Source: Alphaproteobacteria bacterium PA4 (GTDB lineage Bacteria > Pseudomonadota > Alphaproteobacteria > Sphingomonadales > Sphingomonadaceae). Taken from it: DNA of 37,728 nucleotides. The stretch lies in the NCBI GenBank assembly GCA_002256005.1, contig NKIQ01000027.1, positions 1 to 37,728 on the forward strand. Direction: 5' to 3'. Below the pieces are notes generated by a model. It searched no databases, had not been told where the DNA came from, and was given only the letters and a program-made list of their open reading frames with translations. How positions within the stretch are numbered: position 1 is the first letter of the stretch; every line of letters starts with the position of its first letter. The translations under genes were made by a program, and so were the position numbers. Positions 16,480-24,562 of the stretch are shown here, one piece after another.

Positions 16480-17264
16480 CAGGCGGCGAAGGCCGGTGCC
16501 AGCCAGGCCGGCCGTGCGACGGTGACGGCGGCGGTGCCAAGGAATAGCGGGCCCTCGGCCGCCTCCAGCCGCAGATGCGCAAAGCCCCGGCCGTCGCGGT
16601 GGCTGCGCAGCGTGCCGACCTGGCGGGCGGCGCCGTCGCGAAGGATGCCGTCGCCGGGTTCGCCGGCAAAGGCGATGGGCACCAGCCGGCGCCGCACCTT
16701 GTCGCGGTGGTGCATGCGCGCGGTGTTTTCCTGGCCGACATAGCAGCCCTTGGTGAAGCTGACGCCGTTCAGCAGGTCGGCGCCGGTTTCCAGCCAGAGC
16801 AGTTCATCCGTGCCGATATCGGCCGAATCGGGGACGCCGATGGCGAGGCGATGGCGATCATAGGCGATGGCATCGGCGGGGCCGCCGGCTTCGCCCAGCC
16901 AGCGCCCGCCAAGGCCTGCGAATCGCGGATCGGGCGTCTGGCCGCGCTCGCCGCCATTCCAGCCGGCGAAGACGACGAGCGGGCTGGGCGTGATCGCCAC
17001 GGCCTTGCGCATGCGATAGAGCGTCAGCCGCCTCGCGAGGGCCTCGGCACGATCGGCGGCGACATCGATCAGCACGCCGTCACAGCCCTGGAACAGCAGC
17101 ATGTCGAACAGCGCCTTGCCCTGCGGGCTGAGCAGCCCGGCATGGAGCGGCCGGTCGGGCGCGAGCAGCGCCATATCCTGGGTGAGCAGACCTTGCAGGA
17201 ACGGCACCGCATCGGCGCCGGCGACGCGCAGCACGGCGCGATTGTCGAGATGGACGATGGTCAT
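16479..17264 (-). CDS. ygfZ: YgfZ/GcvT-like folate-binding protein
   Basis: Folate-dependent protein related to GcvT that supports assembly or repair of certain iron-sulfur enzymes. The 261-residue product carries the family signature KGCYVGQE (about residues 171-178), with its conserved cysteine, and the N-terminal QGLLTQD and SPQGKALFDM blocks. I chose the ATG at 17264 (MTIVHLDNRAVLRVAG); the frame is open 71 codons further upstream, but that extension would run over the divergent rpmG start and has no family similarity. Overlap with mscS by TGATG means both are made from one transcript. Divergent from rpmG, with 163 bases between for both promoters. Confidence 0.88.
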   Translation of the reverse strand: MTIVHLDNRAVLRVAGADAVPFLQGLLTQDMALLAPDRPLHAGLLSPQGKALFDMLLFQGCDGVLIDVAADRAEALARRLTLYRMRKAVAITPSPLVVFAGWNGGERGQTPDPRFAGLGGRWLGEAGGPADAIAYDRHRLAIGVPDSADIGTDELLWLETGADLLNGVSFTKGCYVGQENTARMHHRDKVRRRLVPIAFAGEPGDGILRDGAARQVGTLRSHRDGRGFAHLRLEAAEGPLFLGTAAVTVARPAWLAPAFAA

Positions 17265-17427
17265 GGGCCCGAGATAGGGTGTTGCACGGCCAATGCCAAT
17301 CGATGGGACGGCGAAGGGTTCCGCGCGGCTGTCGGGCTTGACTTTTCGGGGGCGCCCCGCCATTGGACGCGGCTTCCCGTGCCTGGCCCCGCCGTGCGCG
17401 TAACACAAGCCTTCTTCAGGACCCGAC

Positions 17428-17595
17428 ATGGCCAAGCCGACAACCATCAAGATCAAGCTCGTGTCGACCGCCGACACCGGCTATTATTATGTCACCAAGA
17501 AGAACCCGCGCACCCAGACGGAAAAGCTGAATTTCCGCAAATATGACCCGGTGGTGCGCAAGCACGTCGAGTTCAAGGAAGCGAAGATCAAGTAA
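17428..17595 (+). CDS. rpmG: Large ribosomal subunit protein L33
   Basis: A 55-residue basic protein of the 50S subunit. The translation begins [18 protein letters not shown] and continues [20 protein letters not shown] to end in [10 protein letters not shown], which is the full-length L33 of alphaproteobacteria. It is the cysteine-free form, so it binds no zinc. The ribosome site is CAGGA seven bases before the ATG. A TTGACT at 17338-17343 in the divergent spacer could be a -35 box, but the -10 is poor. It is followed after about 100 bases by a strong intrinsic terminator and then by the convergent PleD-like cyclase gene, a common alphaproteobacterial neighbour. Confidence 0.97.
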   Translation: MAKPTTIKIKLVSTADTGYYYVTKKNPRTQTEKLNFRKYDPVVRKHVEFKEAKIK

Positions 17596-17694
17596 GGCGC
17601 AGCGCGGCCGAGCGCAGCGCAAGCTGCGCGCGGACTCGCGCCAGCCCGGCCAGCGGGGCGCTCGCCCCTTCGGCGACCGAACCCGTCTGACGTC

Positions 17695-17731
17695 AGCCGC
17701 GGCTTTGCCGCGGCTCTCTTTTTGTCTTTTT
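17695..17731 (+). terminator. Intrinsic terminator after rpmG
   Basis: AGCCGCGGC and GCCGCGGCT pair as a 9-base stem with a TTT loop (17695-17715), followed directly by CTCTTTTTGTCTTTTT. This is the clearest rho-independent terminator in the window. Two weaker hairpins lie between it and the rpmG stop, for example GGGGCG-CT-CGCCCC near 17655-17668. The convergent cyclase gene ends 24 bases further on. Confidence 0.85.
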
Positions 17732-17754
17732 CGGCAGACCGCTGCGGCCTCGCC

Positions 17755-18669
17755 TCAAGCCGCCACCGCGACCTGATTCCGCCCCGACCGCTTCGCCGCA
17801 TAAAGTGCCATGTCGGCGCGCGTCAGCAACGCCTCCGCAGCATCGCCGTCCGGCAGCAGCATGGCGAGGCCGACGCTCACCGTCACGCCGGCGCGGCTGC
17901 CATCGGGCCGCGCCACCCGCATGTCGGCCACCAGATCGACGAGGCGTGCCGACAGGGTGCGCGCGGTTTCGGCGTCGCATTCCGGCATGATGATGACGAT
18001 TTCGTCGCCGCCATAGCGCGCCACCGTATCGCCGATGCGGACATGGGCCTGCAGTGTTTCGGCAAGGCTGCGCAGCAGGATGTCGCCGGCGCCATGACCC
18101 CAGCGGTCATTATAGGGCTTCAGCCCGTCGACATCGAGCATCATCAGCGCCAGTGGCTGCCGCGTGATGCGGGCGCTGTCGATGGTGGCCGGCAGGATCG
18201 TATCGAGATGCTGGCGATTGTAGAGGCCGGTGACCGGATCGGTAACGGCAATCTTCCAGGCCTTGCGCGTGTCGGCGGCCCGGGCAAAGGCGACCTGGCG
18301 GCGCCGCACCAGCGCAGCCAGCCGGGCGCGCACTTCATGCGGATCGAGCGGCAGGCCGGCGACATCGGCCACCCGCATGTCAAAGGCGGTGACCAGCGCG
18401 GCCGGATCGTCACGCGGCACCAGGCCGAACACCGCCAAGGGTCGATTGACACCAACCGCGTGCAGTTCGAGCAGCATGCGCAGCCCTTCACGCCACTGCG
18501 GACTATCGACCGCAACAATCAGCACGGTCAGCTCGCCATTCGAAACCAGCGTTGTCGCCTGGGTGATGCTGAGGATCTCATAGCTGCAATCGGGCGGGAT
18601 GAGCGGACGCACCGATTCACCCAGGGGGGAATCGGGCAGACATCCGACAAATCCGATACGCACGGTCAT
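17755..18669 (-). CDS. PleD-like diguanylate cyclase with degenerate receiver domain
   Basis: Predicted soluble 304-residue diguanylate cyclase making cyclic di-GMP. Residues 1-125 look like one receiver-type domain that lacks the N-terminal acidic pair and the conserved lysine ([20 protein letters not shown] where TKPF is usual), so phosphorylation is doubtful; Asp55 is the only candidate site. The GGDEF domain starts with AVTDPVTGLYNRQHL, binds metal through Asp179 (LMMLDVDG), has GGDE at 220-223, and has the RIGD inhibitory I-site at 211-214. Caulobacter PleD has two receivers, so this is a shortened relative. The frame stays open far upstream, but the ATG at 18669 begins the recognisable domain. 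Divergent from the DUF3572 gene. Confidence 0.85.
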   Translation of the reverse strand: MTVRIGFVGCLPDSPLGESVRPLIPPDCSYEILSITQATTLVSNGELTVLIVAVDSPQWREGLRMLLELHAVGVNRPLAVFGLVPRDDPAALVTAFDMRVADVAGLPLDPHEVRARLAALVRRRQVAFARAADTRKAWKIAVTDPVTGLYNRQHLDTILPATIDSARITRQPLALMMLDVDGLKPYNDRWGHGAGDILLRSLAETLQAHVRIGDTVARYGGDEIVIIMPECDAETARTLSARLVDLVADMRVARPDGSRAGVTVSVGLAMLLPDGDAAEALLTRADMALYAAKRSGRNQVAVAA

Positions 18670-18841
18670 GAAATCGTTACGAACCCATATCCATGAAAGT
18701 CGTGGCGGTTCCCCAACCGACACCCTTTCGCAACCCCCCAAGGTCTGACGCCCATTGATGCTGCCCGACACCCTCAAGCTTGGCAAGTCGGCCCCATCCA
18801 TCCTAGGGAAGAACGCGGCCGCCGTGGCACAGGATATAATC

Positions 18842-19126
18842 GTGAGTGGCAACAAAATGGTTAACGCGCCGCCGCCCGCGGTGCTGGCGCTGCAGGCGCT
18901 GGCGCATGTCGCCGGCGATGCCGATCTGGGGCCGCGATTCCTGGCCCTGTCCGGCCTCGATGCCGATGGTTTGCGCGCCGCCGCCGGTGATCCGGCCCTG
19001 CTGGCGGCGCTGATCGAATTCCTCGCCGGGCGCGAGACGGACCTGATCGCCTGTGCCGAAGCCATCGGCGTTCCGCCGGCGGTGCTGGCCGCCGCGGGCA
19101 CGGCGCTGGCGCGGGGGCCGGCATGA
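18842..19126 (+). CDS. DUF3572 family protein
   Basis: A 94-residue, mostly helical, acidic cytoplasmic protein of unknown function found across alphaproteobacteria. The family pattern is ALQALAHVAGDADLGPRFLA then LSGLDADGLRAAAGDPALLA, ending CAEAIGVPPAVLAAA. I chose a GTG at 18842, because AGGA ends eight bases before it; the ATG at 18857 (MVNAPPPAVLALQ) is an equally family-like start, and the frame is open to 18755. A TATAAT at 18835-18840 overlaps the ribosome site and has no partner -35 box. The stop overlaps the next start by four bases (ATGA), so this is the first gene of a four-gene coupled run. Confidence 0.8.
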   Translation: MSGNKMVNAPPPAVLALQALAHVAGDADLGPRFLALSGLDADGLRAAAGDPALLAALIEFLAGRETDLIACAEAIGVPPAVLAAAGTALARGPA

Positions 19127-19737
19127 CACGACCGCTGATCATTTCCGATTGCGATGGCGTGCTGCTGGAGTTCATCGCGCCGTTCATCGCCTATCTCGAC
19201 AGCCAGCACGGCCTGACGCTGACGCTCGACAGCTTCGCGCTGACCGGCAATGTCCGCCGCGCCGATGGCACCGCCATCGATGCCATGGAATTCCCGCCGC
19301 TGCTCGACGGCTTCTTCACCACGCACATGACAACCCAGCAGCCGGTGCCCGGCGCCGTCGCCGCGCTGGCGACGCTGGCGCGCGATTGCGACATCGTCGT
19401 CCTCACCAACATCGCCGATCATCACGCCGTGACGCGCACCAGCGAGCTCGCCCGGCTCGGCATGCCGTTCCGCGTCATCGGCAACAATGGCCCCAAGGGC
19501 GCGCCGATTCGCGCCCTGCTCGACGAATTCCAGCCCAGCACCGCGGTGTTCATCGACGATCTGCCGCCACACCACAGCTCGGCGAAGAAGCATGTGCCGC
19601 AAGTCCACCGCCTGCACATGGTGGCGGAACCGCCGCTCAGGCACCTGATTCCCGCCGCGCCCGACGCCGATGCCCGCATCGACGATTGGGACGATGCCCT
19701 CACCCATATCCAGACCATTTTGGGAGCCGCCAAATGA
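19123..19737 (+). CDS. HAD-superfamily hydrolase
   Basis: A 204-residue cytoplasmic phosphatase-like protein. The four HAD motifs are visible: DCDGVLL (nucleophile and acid/base Asp, residues 9-15), VVLTNI (motif II Thr), the GNNGPKGAPI lysine (motif III) and VFIDDLPPHH (motif IV acidic pair). The substrate is unknown; HADs of this length act on small phosphorylated metabolites. It overlaps both neighbours by four bases (ATGA), so it is translated with the DUF3572 and RidA-like proteins. The pairing with a RidA-like protein suggests metabolite repair or housecleaning, which is inference. Confidence 0.87.
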   Translation: MTRPLIISDCDGVLLEFIAPFIAYLDSQHGLTLTLDSFALTGNVRRADGTAIDAMEFPPLLDGFFTTHMTTQQPVPGAVAALATLARDCDIVVLTNIADHHAVTRTSELARLGMPFRVIGNNGPKGAPIRALLDEFQPSTAVFIDDLPPHHSSAKKHVPQVHRLHMVAEPPLRHLIPAAPDADARIDDWDDALTHIQTILGAAK

Positions 19738-20201
19738 CCGACACCCCCGCCGCCCGCCTCGCCGCGCTGGGCATCACCCTGCCGAACGCCGCGCCGCCGG
19801 CCGCCAATTATGTGCCGGCGGTGGCCATCGACGGCCTGCTCCACATTTCGGGGCAAATCCCCTTTGCCGAGGATGGCAGCCTGGTGAAGGGCCGGCTCGG
19901 CGAGACGATGGATGCCGCCGCCGGGGCCGACGCCGCCCGGCGCTGCGCCATCGGGCTGATCGCCCAGATGCAGGCGGCGCTCGGCGATCTGGGCCGGGTG
20001 CGGCGGGTGGTCAAGCTCGGCGTGTTCGTCGCCTCCACGGCGGATTTCACCGACCAGCCCGAGGTCGGCAATGGCGCGTCCAACCTGATGGTCGAGGTGT
20101 TCGGCGATGCCGGCCGCCATGCCCGTTCCGCCGTCGGCGTCTATGCCCTGCCGCGCGGTGTCGCAGTGGAAGTCGATGCGATCGTCGCCATAACGGATTG
20201 A
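19734..20201 (+). CDS. RidA-like (YjgF/UK114 family) protein
   Basis: A 155-residue protein of the RidA superfamily, whose archetype hydrolyses reactive enamine/imine intermediates made by PLP enzymes. The length and the N-terminal ARLAALGITLPNAAPPAANY block match the larger YjgF-like subgroup rather than the 128-residue RidA. The substrate-binding arginine is kept in HARSAVGVYALPRGVAVEVD. Cytosolic, probably a trimer by family rule. The start ATG at 19734 overlaps the HAD stop by four bases, and its own stop shares a base with the next start (TGATG). True deaminase activity is not certain in this subgroup. Confidence 0.9.
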   Translation: MTDTPAARLAALGITLPNAAPPAANYVPAVAIDGLLHISGQIPFAEDGSLVKGRLGETMDAAAGADAARRCAIGLIAQMQAALGDLGRVRRVVKLGVFVASTADFTDQPEVGNGASNLMVEVFGDAGRHARSAVGVYALPRGVAVEVDAIVAITD

Positions 20202-21334
20202 TGAGTGAGATTCGCGCCCGCATCCTGAAAAGCGCCGCCGATATGCCGGCGGCGCACTGGGATGCCTGTGCCGGGCGCGACAATCCCTTTGTCGCCCATG
20301 CCTTTTTCACGGCGCTGGAGGATTCGGGCAGCGCCACGGCGCGCACCGGCTGGCGGCCGGCGCATATCGTTGTCGACGATGCTGACGGCGTGCCGGCGGC
20401 GATCCTGCCGGCCTATCTGAAATCCCACAGCCAGGGCGAATATGTCTTCGACCATGGCTGGGCCGATGCCTGGGAACGCGCCGGCGGCAGCTATTACCCC
20501 AAGCTGCAATGTTCGGTGCCGTTCACGCCGGCCACCGGCCCGCGCCTGTTGCTGCGCGATGCGGCGCTGGCCCCGCAGCTGCTGCGCGCCGCCGAAACGC
20601 TGGCCGAACAGAACAGCCTGTCCTCGGTGCACGCGACGTTCCTGACGCCGGACCAGCAGGCGCTGTTCGCCGCGCAGGGCTGGTTGCTGCGGGTGGGCGA
20701 GCAGTTCCACTGGTCCAACGCCGGCTATGGCGACTTCGGCGACTTCCTCGGTGCGCTGTCGTCGCGCAAGCGCAAGGCGATCCGCAAGGAACGCGAGGGT
20801 GCGCTGGCCAGCGGCGTCGCGATCGTCCACCTGACCGGCGCCGCCATCACCGAAGCGCATTGGGACGCCTTCTGGATGTTCTATCAGGACACCGGCATGC
20901 GCAAATGGGGGCGGCCCTACCTCACCCGCAGCTTCTTCAGCCTGCTCGGCGCGCGCATGGGCGACCGGGTGCTGCTGATGCTGGCGCTGAAGGATGGCCG
21001 GCCGGTGGCGGGCGCGCTCAACCTCATCGGCGCGACCTGCCTCTATGGCCGCTATTGGGGCAGTATCGAGGACATCCCCTTCCTGCATTTCGAGCTTTGC
21101 TATTATCAGGCCATCGAATGGGCGATCGCGCACGGGCTGGAGCGTGTCGAGGCCGGGGCGCAGGGCCAGCACAAGCTGGCGCGCGGCTATCGCCCGGTGG
21201 CGACGGTGTCGGCGCATTACATCCCCAACGCCGGCTTTCGCGCCGCCGTCGCCGATTTCGTGGCGCGCGAGGGCGAAATGGTCGCCGCCGACATCGAGGC
21301 GCTGGATATGGCCACGCCGTTCAGGCGCGGCTAA
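20201..21334 (+). CDS. FemAB-like GNAT acyltransferase (PF04339 type)
   Basis: A 377-residue cytoplasmic protein of the peptidogalycan-biosynthesis/FemAB-like group, built from two GNAT-fold halves. Recognisable blocks are NPFVAHAFFTALEDSGSA, LPAYLKSHSQGEYVFDHGWADA (in two blocks: LPAYLKSHSQGEYVF, DHGWADA), FLGALSSRKRKAIRKERE, MFYQDTGMRKWGRPYLTRSFF and GAQGQHKLARGYRP. No biochemical role is established for the bacterial family. The start ATG at 20201 shares a base with the RidA-like stop, making it the fourth coupled gene. It is followed by a separate small exported protein gene after 24 bases. Confidence 0.87.
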   Translation: MSEIRARILKSAADMPAAHWDACAGRDNPFVAHAFFTALEDSGSATARTGWRPAHIVVDDADGVPAAILPAYLKSHSQGEYVFDHGWADAWERAGGSYYPKLQCSVPFTPATGPRLLLRDAALAPQLLRAAETLAEQNSLSSVHATFLTPDQQALFAAQGWLLRVGEQFHWSNAGYGDFGDFLGALSSRKRKAIRKEREGALASGVAIVHLTGAAITEAHWDAFWMFYQDTGMRKWGRPYLTRSFFSLLGARMGDRVLLMLALKDGRPVAGALNLIGATCLYGRYWGSIEDIPFLHFELCYYQAIEWAIAHGLERVEAGAQGQHKLARGYRPVATVSAHYIPNAGFRAAVADFVAREGEMVAADIEALDMATPFRRG

Positions 21335-21358
21335 GCTGGCGGTCTGCAAGGAAACCCG

Positions 21359-21748
21359 ATGCGCCATCTGCTTCTCGCCGCCGCCCTGATCGCCCAGCCC
21401 GTGCTGGCGGAGGAGGTGTATCGCCTGTCACCGGCCGAAGTGCAGAAGACCCTCGACGCCGCCTCGCGCCGCCCCGATGCCGACAATCCGGCGCTGCTGC
21501 CGGCGCCGCAAAACGATGGCAAGCCGCATGGCGAAGTCGGCTTCATGGTCGGCACCGGCGGCGCCCGCGGCCTGTACGGCACCGTCGCCTTCCCGCTCGG
21601 CCAGAATGGCACCGCGATCATCAGCGTCAACACCGTGCGCCTGCCCGGCGCCTATGGTTACGGCTATGGCTATGGCGGCCCGCTGTTCGATCGCGGCTTC
21701 GACGGGCCGCTCGGCCATGTCGGCGGGCTGCGTCGCCCCGGCTGGTGA
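21359..21748 (+). CDS. Small exported protein, Gly/Tyr-rich C-terminus, unknown
   Basis: I do not recognise this 129-residue protein. It starts with a clear signal peptide (MRHLLLAAALIAQPVLA, cut before EEVYRL), then a polar stretch, a GEVGFMVGTGGARGLYGTVA block, and a C-terminal glycine/tyrosine-rich tail (GAYGYGYGYGGPLFDRGF). The ribosome site AAGGA lies seven bases before the ATG. It would be periplasmic or outer-membrane-associated. It is in the same orientation as the FemAB-like gene, 24 bases after it, and is followed by a hairpin shared with convergent nadE. The repeated GYG tail resembles low-complexity secreted proteins; no function is implied. Confidence 0.75.
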   Translation: MRHLLLAAALIAQPVLAEEVYRLSPAEVQKTLDAASRRPDADNPALLPAPQNDGKPHGEVGFMVGTGGARGLYGTVAFPLGQNGTAIISVNTVRLPGAYGYGYGYGGPLFDRGFDGPLGHVGGLRRPGW

Positions 21749-21809
21749 CACGCCGCTGTGGCGAGCGCCCCGTGGCCTCGCCTTCGGTGGTTCTGGCGCC
21801 TGATACCGC

Positions 21810-21836
21810 CCCTATCGGCGCGGATCGCCGACAGGG
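21810..21836. terminator. Hairpin between convergent genes
   Basis: CCCTATCGGCG and CGCCGACAGGG pair over 11 bases with one G-T wobble and a 5-base loop. It is centred between the exported-protein stop (21748) and the nadE stop (21846). No T tract follows on either side, so it may act as a 3' end stabiliser or a weak bidirectional terminator. Confidence 0.5.
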
Positions 21837-21845
21837 CCGCGCTGG

Positions 21846-23498
21846 CTACGCCGTCCGGAACGCGTTGCTGATCGGATAGCGCCGGTCGCGGCCGAAGTTG
21901 CGGCCGCCGATCTTGACGCCGGGGGGCGCCTGGCGGCGCTTGTATTCGGCGATGTAGAGCAGGCGTTCGATGCGGGTGACGGTGGCGGCGTCGATGCCGG
22001 CGGCGACCAGTTCGGCGGCGCTCTGTTCCTGTTCGACAAGGCCCATCAGGATGCGATCGAGCAGGTCATAGGGCGGCAGGCTGTCCTGGTCGGTCTGGTT
22101 GTCGCGCAGTTCGGCGGTCGGCGGCTTGTCGATCACCCGCTGCGGCATCACCGGGCCGGCGGGGCCCAGGCCGAGCCGCGGGCGCTGGCGGTTGCGCCAT
22201 TCCGACAGTTTGAACACCGTCGTCTTGTAGACATCCTTCAGCACCGAATAGCCGCCGGCCATGTCGCCATAGATGGTGGCATAGCCGACGCTCATCTCGC
22301 TCTTGTTGCCGGTGGTCAGCAGCATCGGCCCGAACTTGTTGCTGATCGCCATCAGGCTGAGGCCGCGGATGCGCGACTGGATATTCTCCTCGGTGGTGTC
22401 GGCGGCGCGACCGGCGAACATCGGCGCCAGCATGCTGCGGAACGCCTCCATCGCCGGGCCGATGCCAACGGTATCGAGCCGGCAGCCGAGCATCCGGGCG
22501 CAGGCGGCGGCATCCTCCAGGCTGTCGGCGCTGGTGTAGGGCGATGGCATCATCACGCACCACACCCGGTCGGCGCCGAGCGCATCGACGGCGACGGCCG
22601 CCGACAGTGCCGAATCGATGCCGCCCGACAGCCCCAGCACGACGCCGGGAAAGCCGTTGCGGTTCACATAGTCGCGCAGCGCCACCAGCATGGCGTGATA
22701 GACATCGGCCGGGTCCTCGTCGCGCGGCGCGATGGTGCCGGGCGCGCAGGTCCAATGGTGGCCGCTGCGGGTCCAGTGGGTGGACACGAAGGCCTCTTCC
22801 CAATCGGGCAGCTGCACGGCGAGTTTTCGATCGGCATTGATGACGAAGCTGGCGCCATCGAAGACCAGCTCGTCCTGGCCGCCGACGCGGTTGAGATAGA
22901 CGAGCGGCAGGCCGGTCTCGCTGACGCGGGACACGGCGAGGCTCAGCCGCCGGTCGTCCTTGCCGACCTCATAGGGCGAACCATTGGGCACGATGAGCAG
23001 GTCGGCACCGGTTTCGGCGAGGCATTCGGTGACCTCCGGCGTCCAGATGTCCTCGCAGATGGGGACGCCGAGCCGGGCGCCGCGAAACGCCAGCGGCCCC
23101 GGTAACGGCCCGGCGTCGAACACGCGCTTTTCATCGAAGGTGCCGTAATTGGGCAGGTCATGCTTGCGGGTGACGCCGATGATGTGGCCGCCATCGAGCA
23201 GGAAGGCGGCGTTGTAGAGCTTGCCATCCTCGGCCAGCGGCGCGCCGACCAGCAGCGCCGGGCCGCCATCCGCGGTGGCTGCCGCCAGCCGCGCAACCCG
23301 CGCTGCGGCCGCCGCGACCAGCGCCGGCTTCAGCACCAGATCTTCAGGGGGATAGCCGATCACCGACAGTTCCGGCGTGACCAGCAGGTCCGCGCCAGCG
23401 GCAGCGCTGCGCGCCGCCAGGATCGCATCGACATTGGCATCCAGCCCGCCGACGACGGCGTTCAACTGGGCAAGGGCGATGGTCAGGCTGTGGCTCAT
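21846..23498 (-). CDS. nadE: Glutamine-dependent NAD+ synthetase
   Basis: Catalyses the last step of NAD+ synthesis, amidating nicotinic acid adenine dinucleotide with ATP and glutamine-derived ammonia in the cytosol. The 550-residue protein has an N-terminal nitrilase-fold glutaminase domain with Glu43 (TPELSVIGYPPED), Lys112 (RKHDLPNYG) and Cys148 (VPICEDIW). The C-terminal synthetase domain has the PP-loop SGGIDS at 291-296, followed by TGNKSEMSVGYATIYGDM. I chose the ATG at 23498 (MSHSLTIALAQLN); the frame is open 47 codons further upstream, over the AraC gene start. Divergent from the AraC regulator, with 134 bases between. Confidence 0.95.
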   Translation of the reverse strand: MSHSLTIALAQLNAVVGGLDANVDAILAARSAAAGADLLVTPELSVIGYPPEDLVLKPALVAAAAARVARLAAATADGGPALLVGAPLAEDGKLYNAAFLLDGGHIIGVTRKHDLPNYGTFDEKRVFDAGPLPGPLAFRGARLGVPICEDIWTPEVTECLAETGADLLIVPNGSPYEVGKDDRRLSLAVSRVSETGLPLVYLNRVGGQDELVFDGASFVINADRKLAVQLPDWEEAFVSTHWTRSGHHWTCAPGTIAPRDEDPADVYHAMLVALRDYVNRNGFPGVVLGLSGGIDSALSAAVAVDALGADRVWCVMMPSPYTSADSLEDAAACARMLGCRLDTVGIGPAMEAFRSMLAPMFAGRAADTTEENIQSRIRGLSLMAISNKFGPMLLTTGNKSEMSVGYATIYGDMAGGYSVLKDVYKTTVFKLSEWRNRQRPRLGLGPAGPVMPQRVIDKPPTAELRDNQTDQDSLPPYDLLDRILMGLVEQEQSAAELVAAGIDAATVTRIERLLYIAEYKRRQAPPGVKIGGRNFGRDRRYPISNAFRTA

Positions 23499-23632
23499 GC
23501 CTTGCGGTTTAGCCGCGATTGCATCCCGACCGAAGTCCTTTTGTCGGCCGTTCTTGATCTCTGGCAGCGGGCCATTAGGCTGAAGCGCGCACCCGGCTGC
23601 GCCGTATCGAGGATTGGCGAACACCCCCCACC

Positions 23633-24502
23633 ATGGCAACCGGATCGATCTGTGAACCCCTGATCGTCGATCCGCAGCGGCTGGTGCGCGTCGAACGGAT
23701 CGTCCAGCCGGCGGGCGCGCCGGTTCCCGATCGCTTCGCGCATTTCCACGACGCCCTTGAACTGGTCTGGTTCGACAGTGTCGCGGGCGAGCTGGTCAGC
23801 GAAGACGGCCGCCATGCGCTGGGCGCCGGCACCGCCGTGCTGCTGCCGCCCATGCGTCACCATGATTTCATCCTCGCCGACACACCGCGATCCTGGATCC
23901 TGGTGCATGTCGATCCGGCGCTGGTCGGGGGCCCGGGATCGGACCCGAACGGACCGGCGCGCGATCGCTGCCGTGTCGCGCGCTTCGATGGCGAAACGCG
24001 GCGCCGGCTGGCCGACCTGTTCGCCTGGCTGCTGGCGCTCGACAGGGCCGGCGATGATGACCGGTCCCTGACCCTGCCGCTGCTGCAACTGGTCCTCCAG
24101 ATGATCCGGCGGGCGACGCCGGTGCCGCCCAGCGCCGCGGGTGACGGGGCCGGCGGCATCGCGCGCCTGCGGCCGGCGCTCGACCGGCTGGCGCGTGATC
24201 CGGCGGCGCCGCTCAGCCTCGCGGCCGCCGCATCGGCCTGCCAATTGTCGCCGCCCTATTTCTCGCGCCGGTTCAAGGCGGTGCTCGGCATGACCTTCAG
24301 CGATTATGTCCGCATGTACCGGCTGCGGCTGGCGGCGCACCGCCTGCTGGCCAGCGACGCGCGCATCGCCAGCATTGCCTATGATCTGGGCTTTGCCAGC
24401 GCCGCGCATTTCGGTGCCCGGTTTCACGAACGCTATGGTCTGTCGCCCCGCAACTATCGCCTCGCCGGCCAGGCCAGAGCGCAAGGTGACGATAGTTTTT
24501 GA
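23633..24502 (+). CDS. AraC-family transcriptional regulator
   Basis: Predicted DNA-binding activator or repressor of 289 residues. The N-terminal half is a cupin-like ligand pocket (HFHDALELVWFD, then GTAVLLPPMRHHDFIL). The C-terminal half has two helix-turn-helix motifs typical of AraC: LSLAAAASACQLSPPYFSRR then IASIAYDLGFASAAHFGARF, ending in YGLSPRNYR. The pattern fits sugar-responsive family members such as RhaR/XylS-like proteins, but the ligand is unknown. It is the first gene of a run with P450, GH13 and GH92, 60 bases before the P450 start, and is the likely local regulator of that run. Divergent from nadE. Confidence 0.88.
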   Translation: MATGSICEPLIVDPQRLVRVERIVQPAGAPVPDRFAHFHDALELVWFDSVAGELVSEDGRHALGAGTAVLLPPMRHHDFILADTPRSWILVHVDPALVGGPGSDPNGPARDRCRVARFDGETRRRLADLFAWLLALDRAGDDDRSLTLPLLQLVLQMIRRATPVPPSAAGDGAGGIARLRPALDRLARDPAAPLSLAAAASACQLSPPYFSRRFKAVLGMTFSDYVRMYRLRLAAHRLLASDARIASIAYDLGFASAAHFGARFHERYGLSPRNYRLAGQARAQGDDSF

Positions 24503-24562
24503 CCTGATTCGCAGCAATTGCGGCTGATGACGACAAGGGCGCGGTCGTGCGACTGTCGGGTG

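Noticed and set aside
17338-17366. Firm promoter for rpmG
   Set aside because: TTGACT is a fair -35 box, but the sequence 17 bases on (CATTGG) is a poor -10, so I mention it only in the gene entry.
18824-18841. A sigma-54 (TGGCAC...) or strong -10 (TATAAT) promoter before the DUF3572 gene
   Set aside because: The second half of the sigma-54 element (TTGC) is missing, and no -35 box lies 16-18 bases upstream of TATAAT. AGGA in the same place serves better as a ribosome site.
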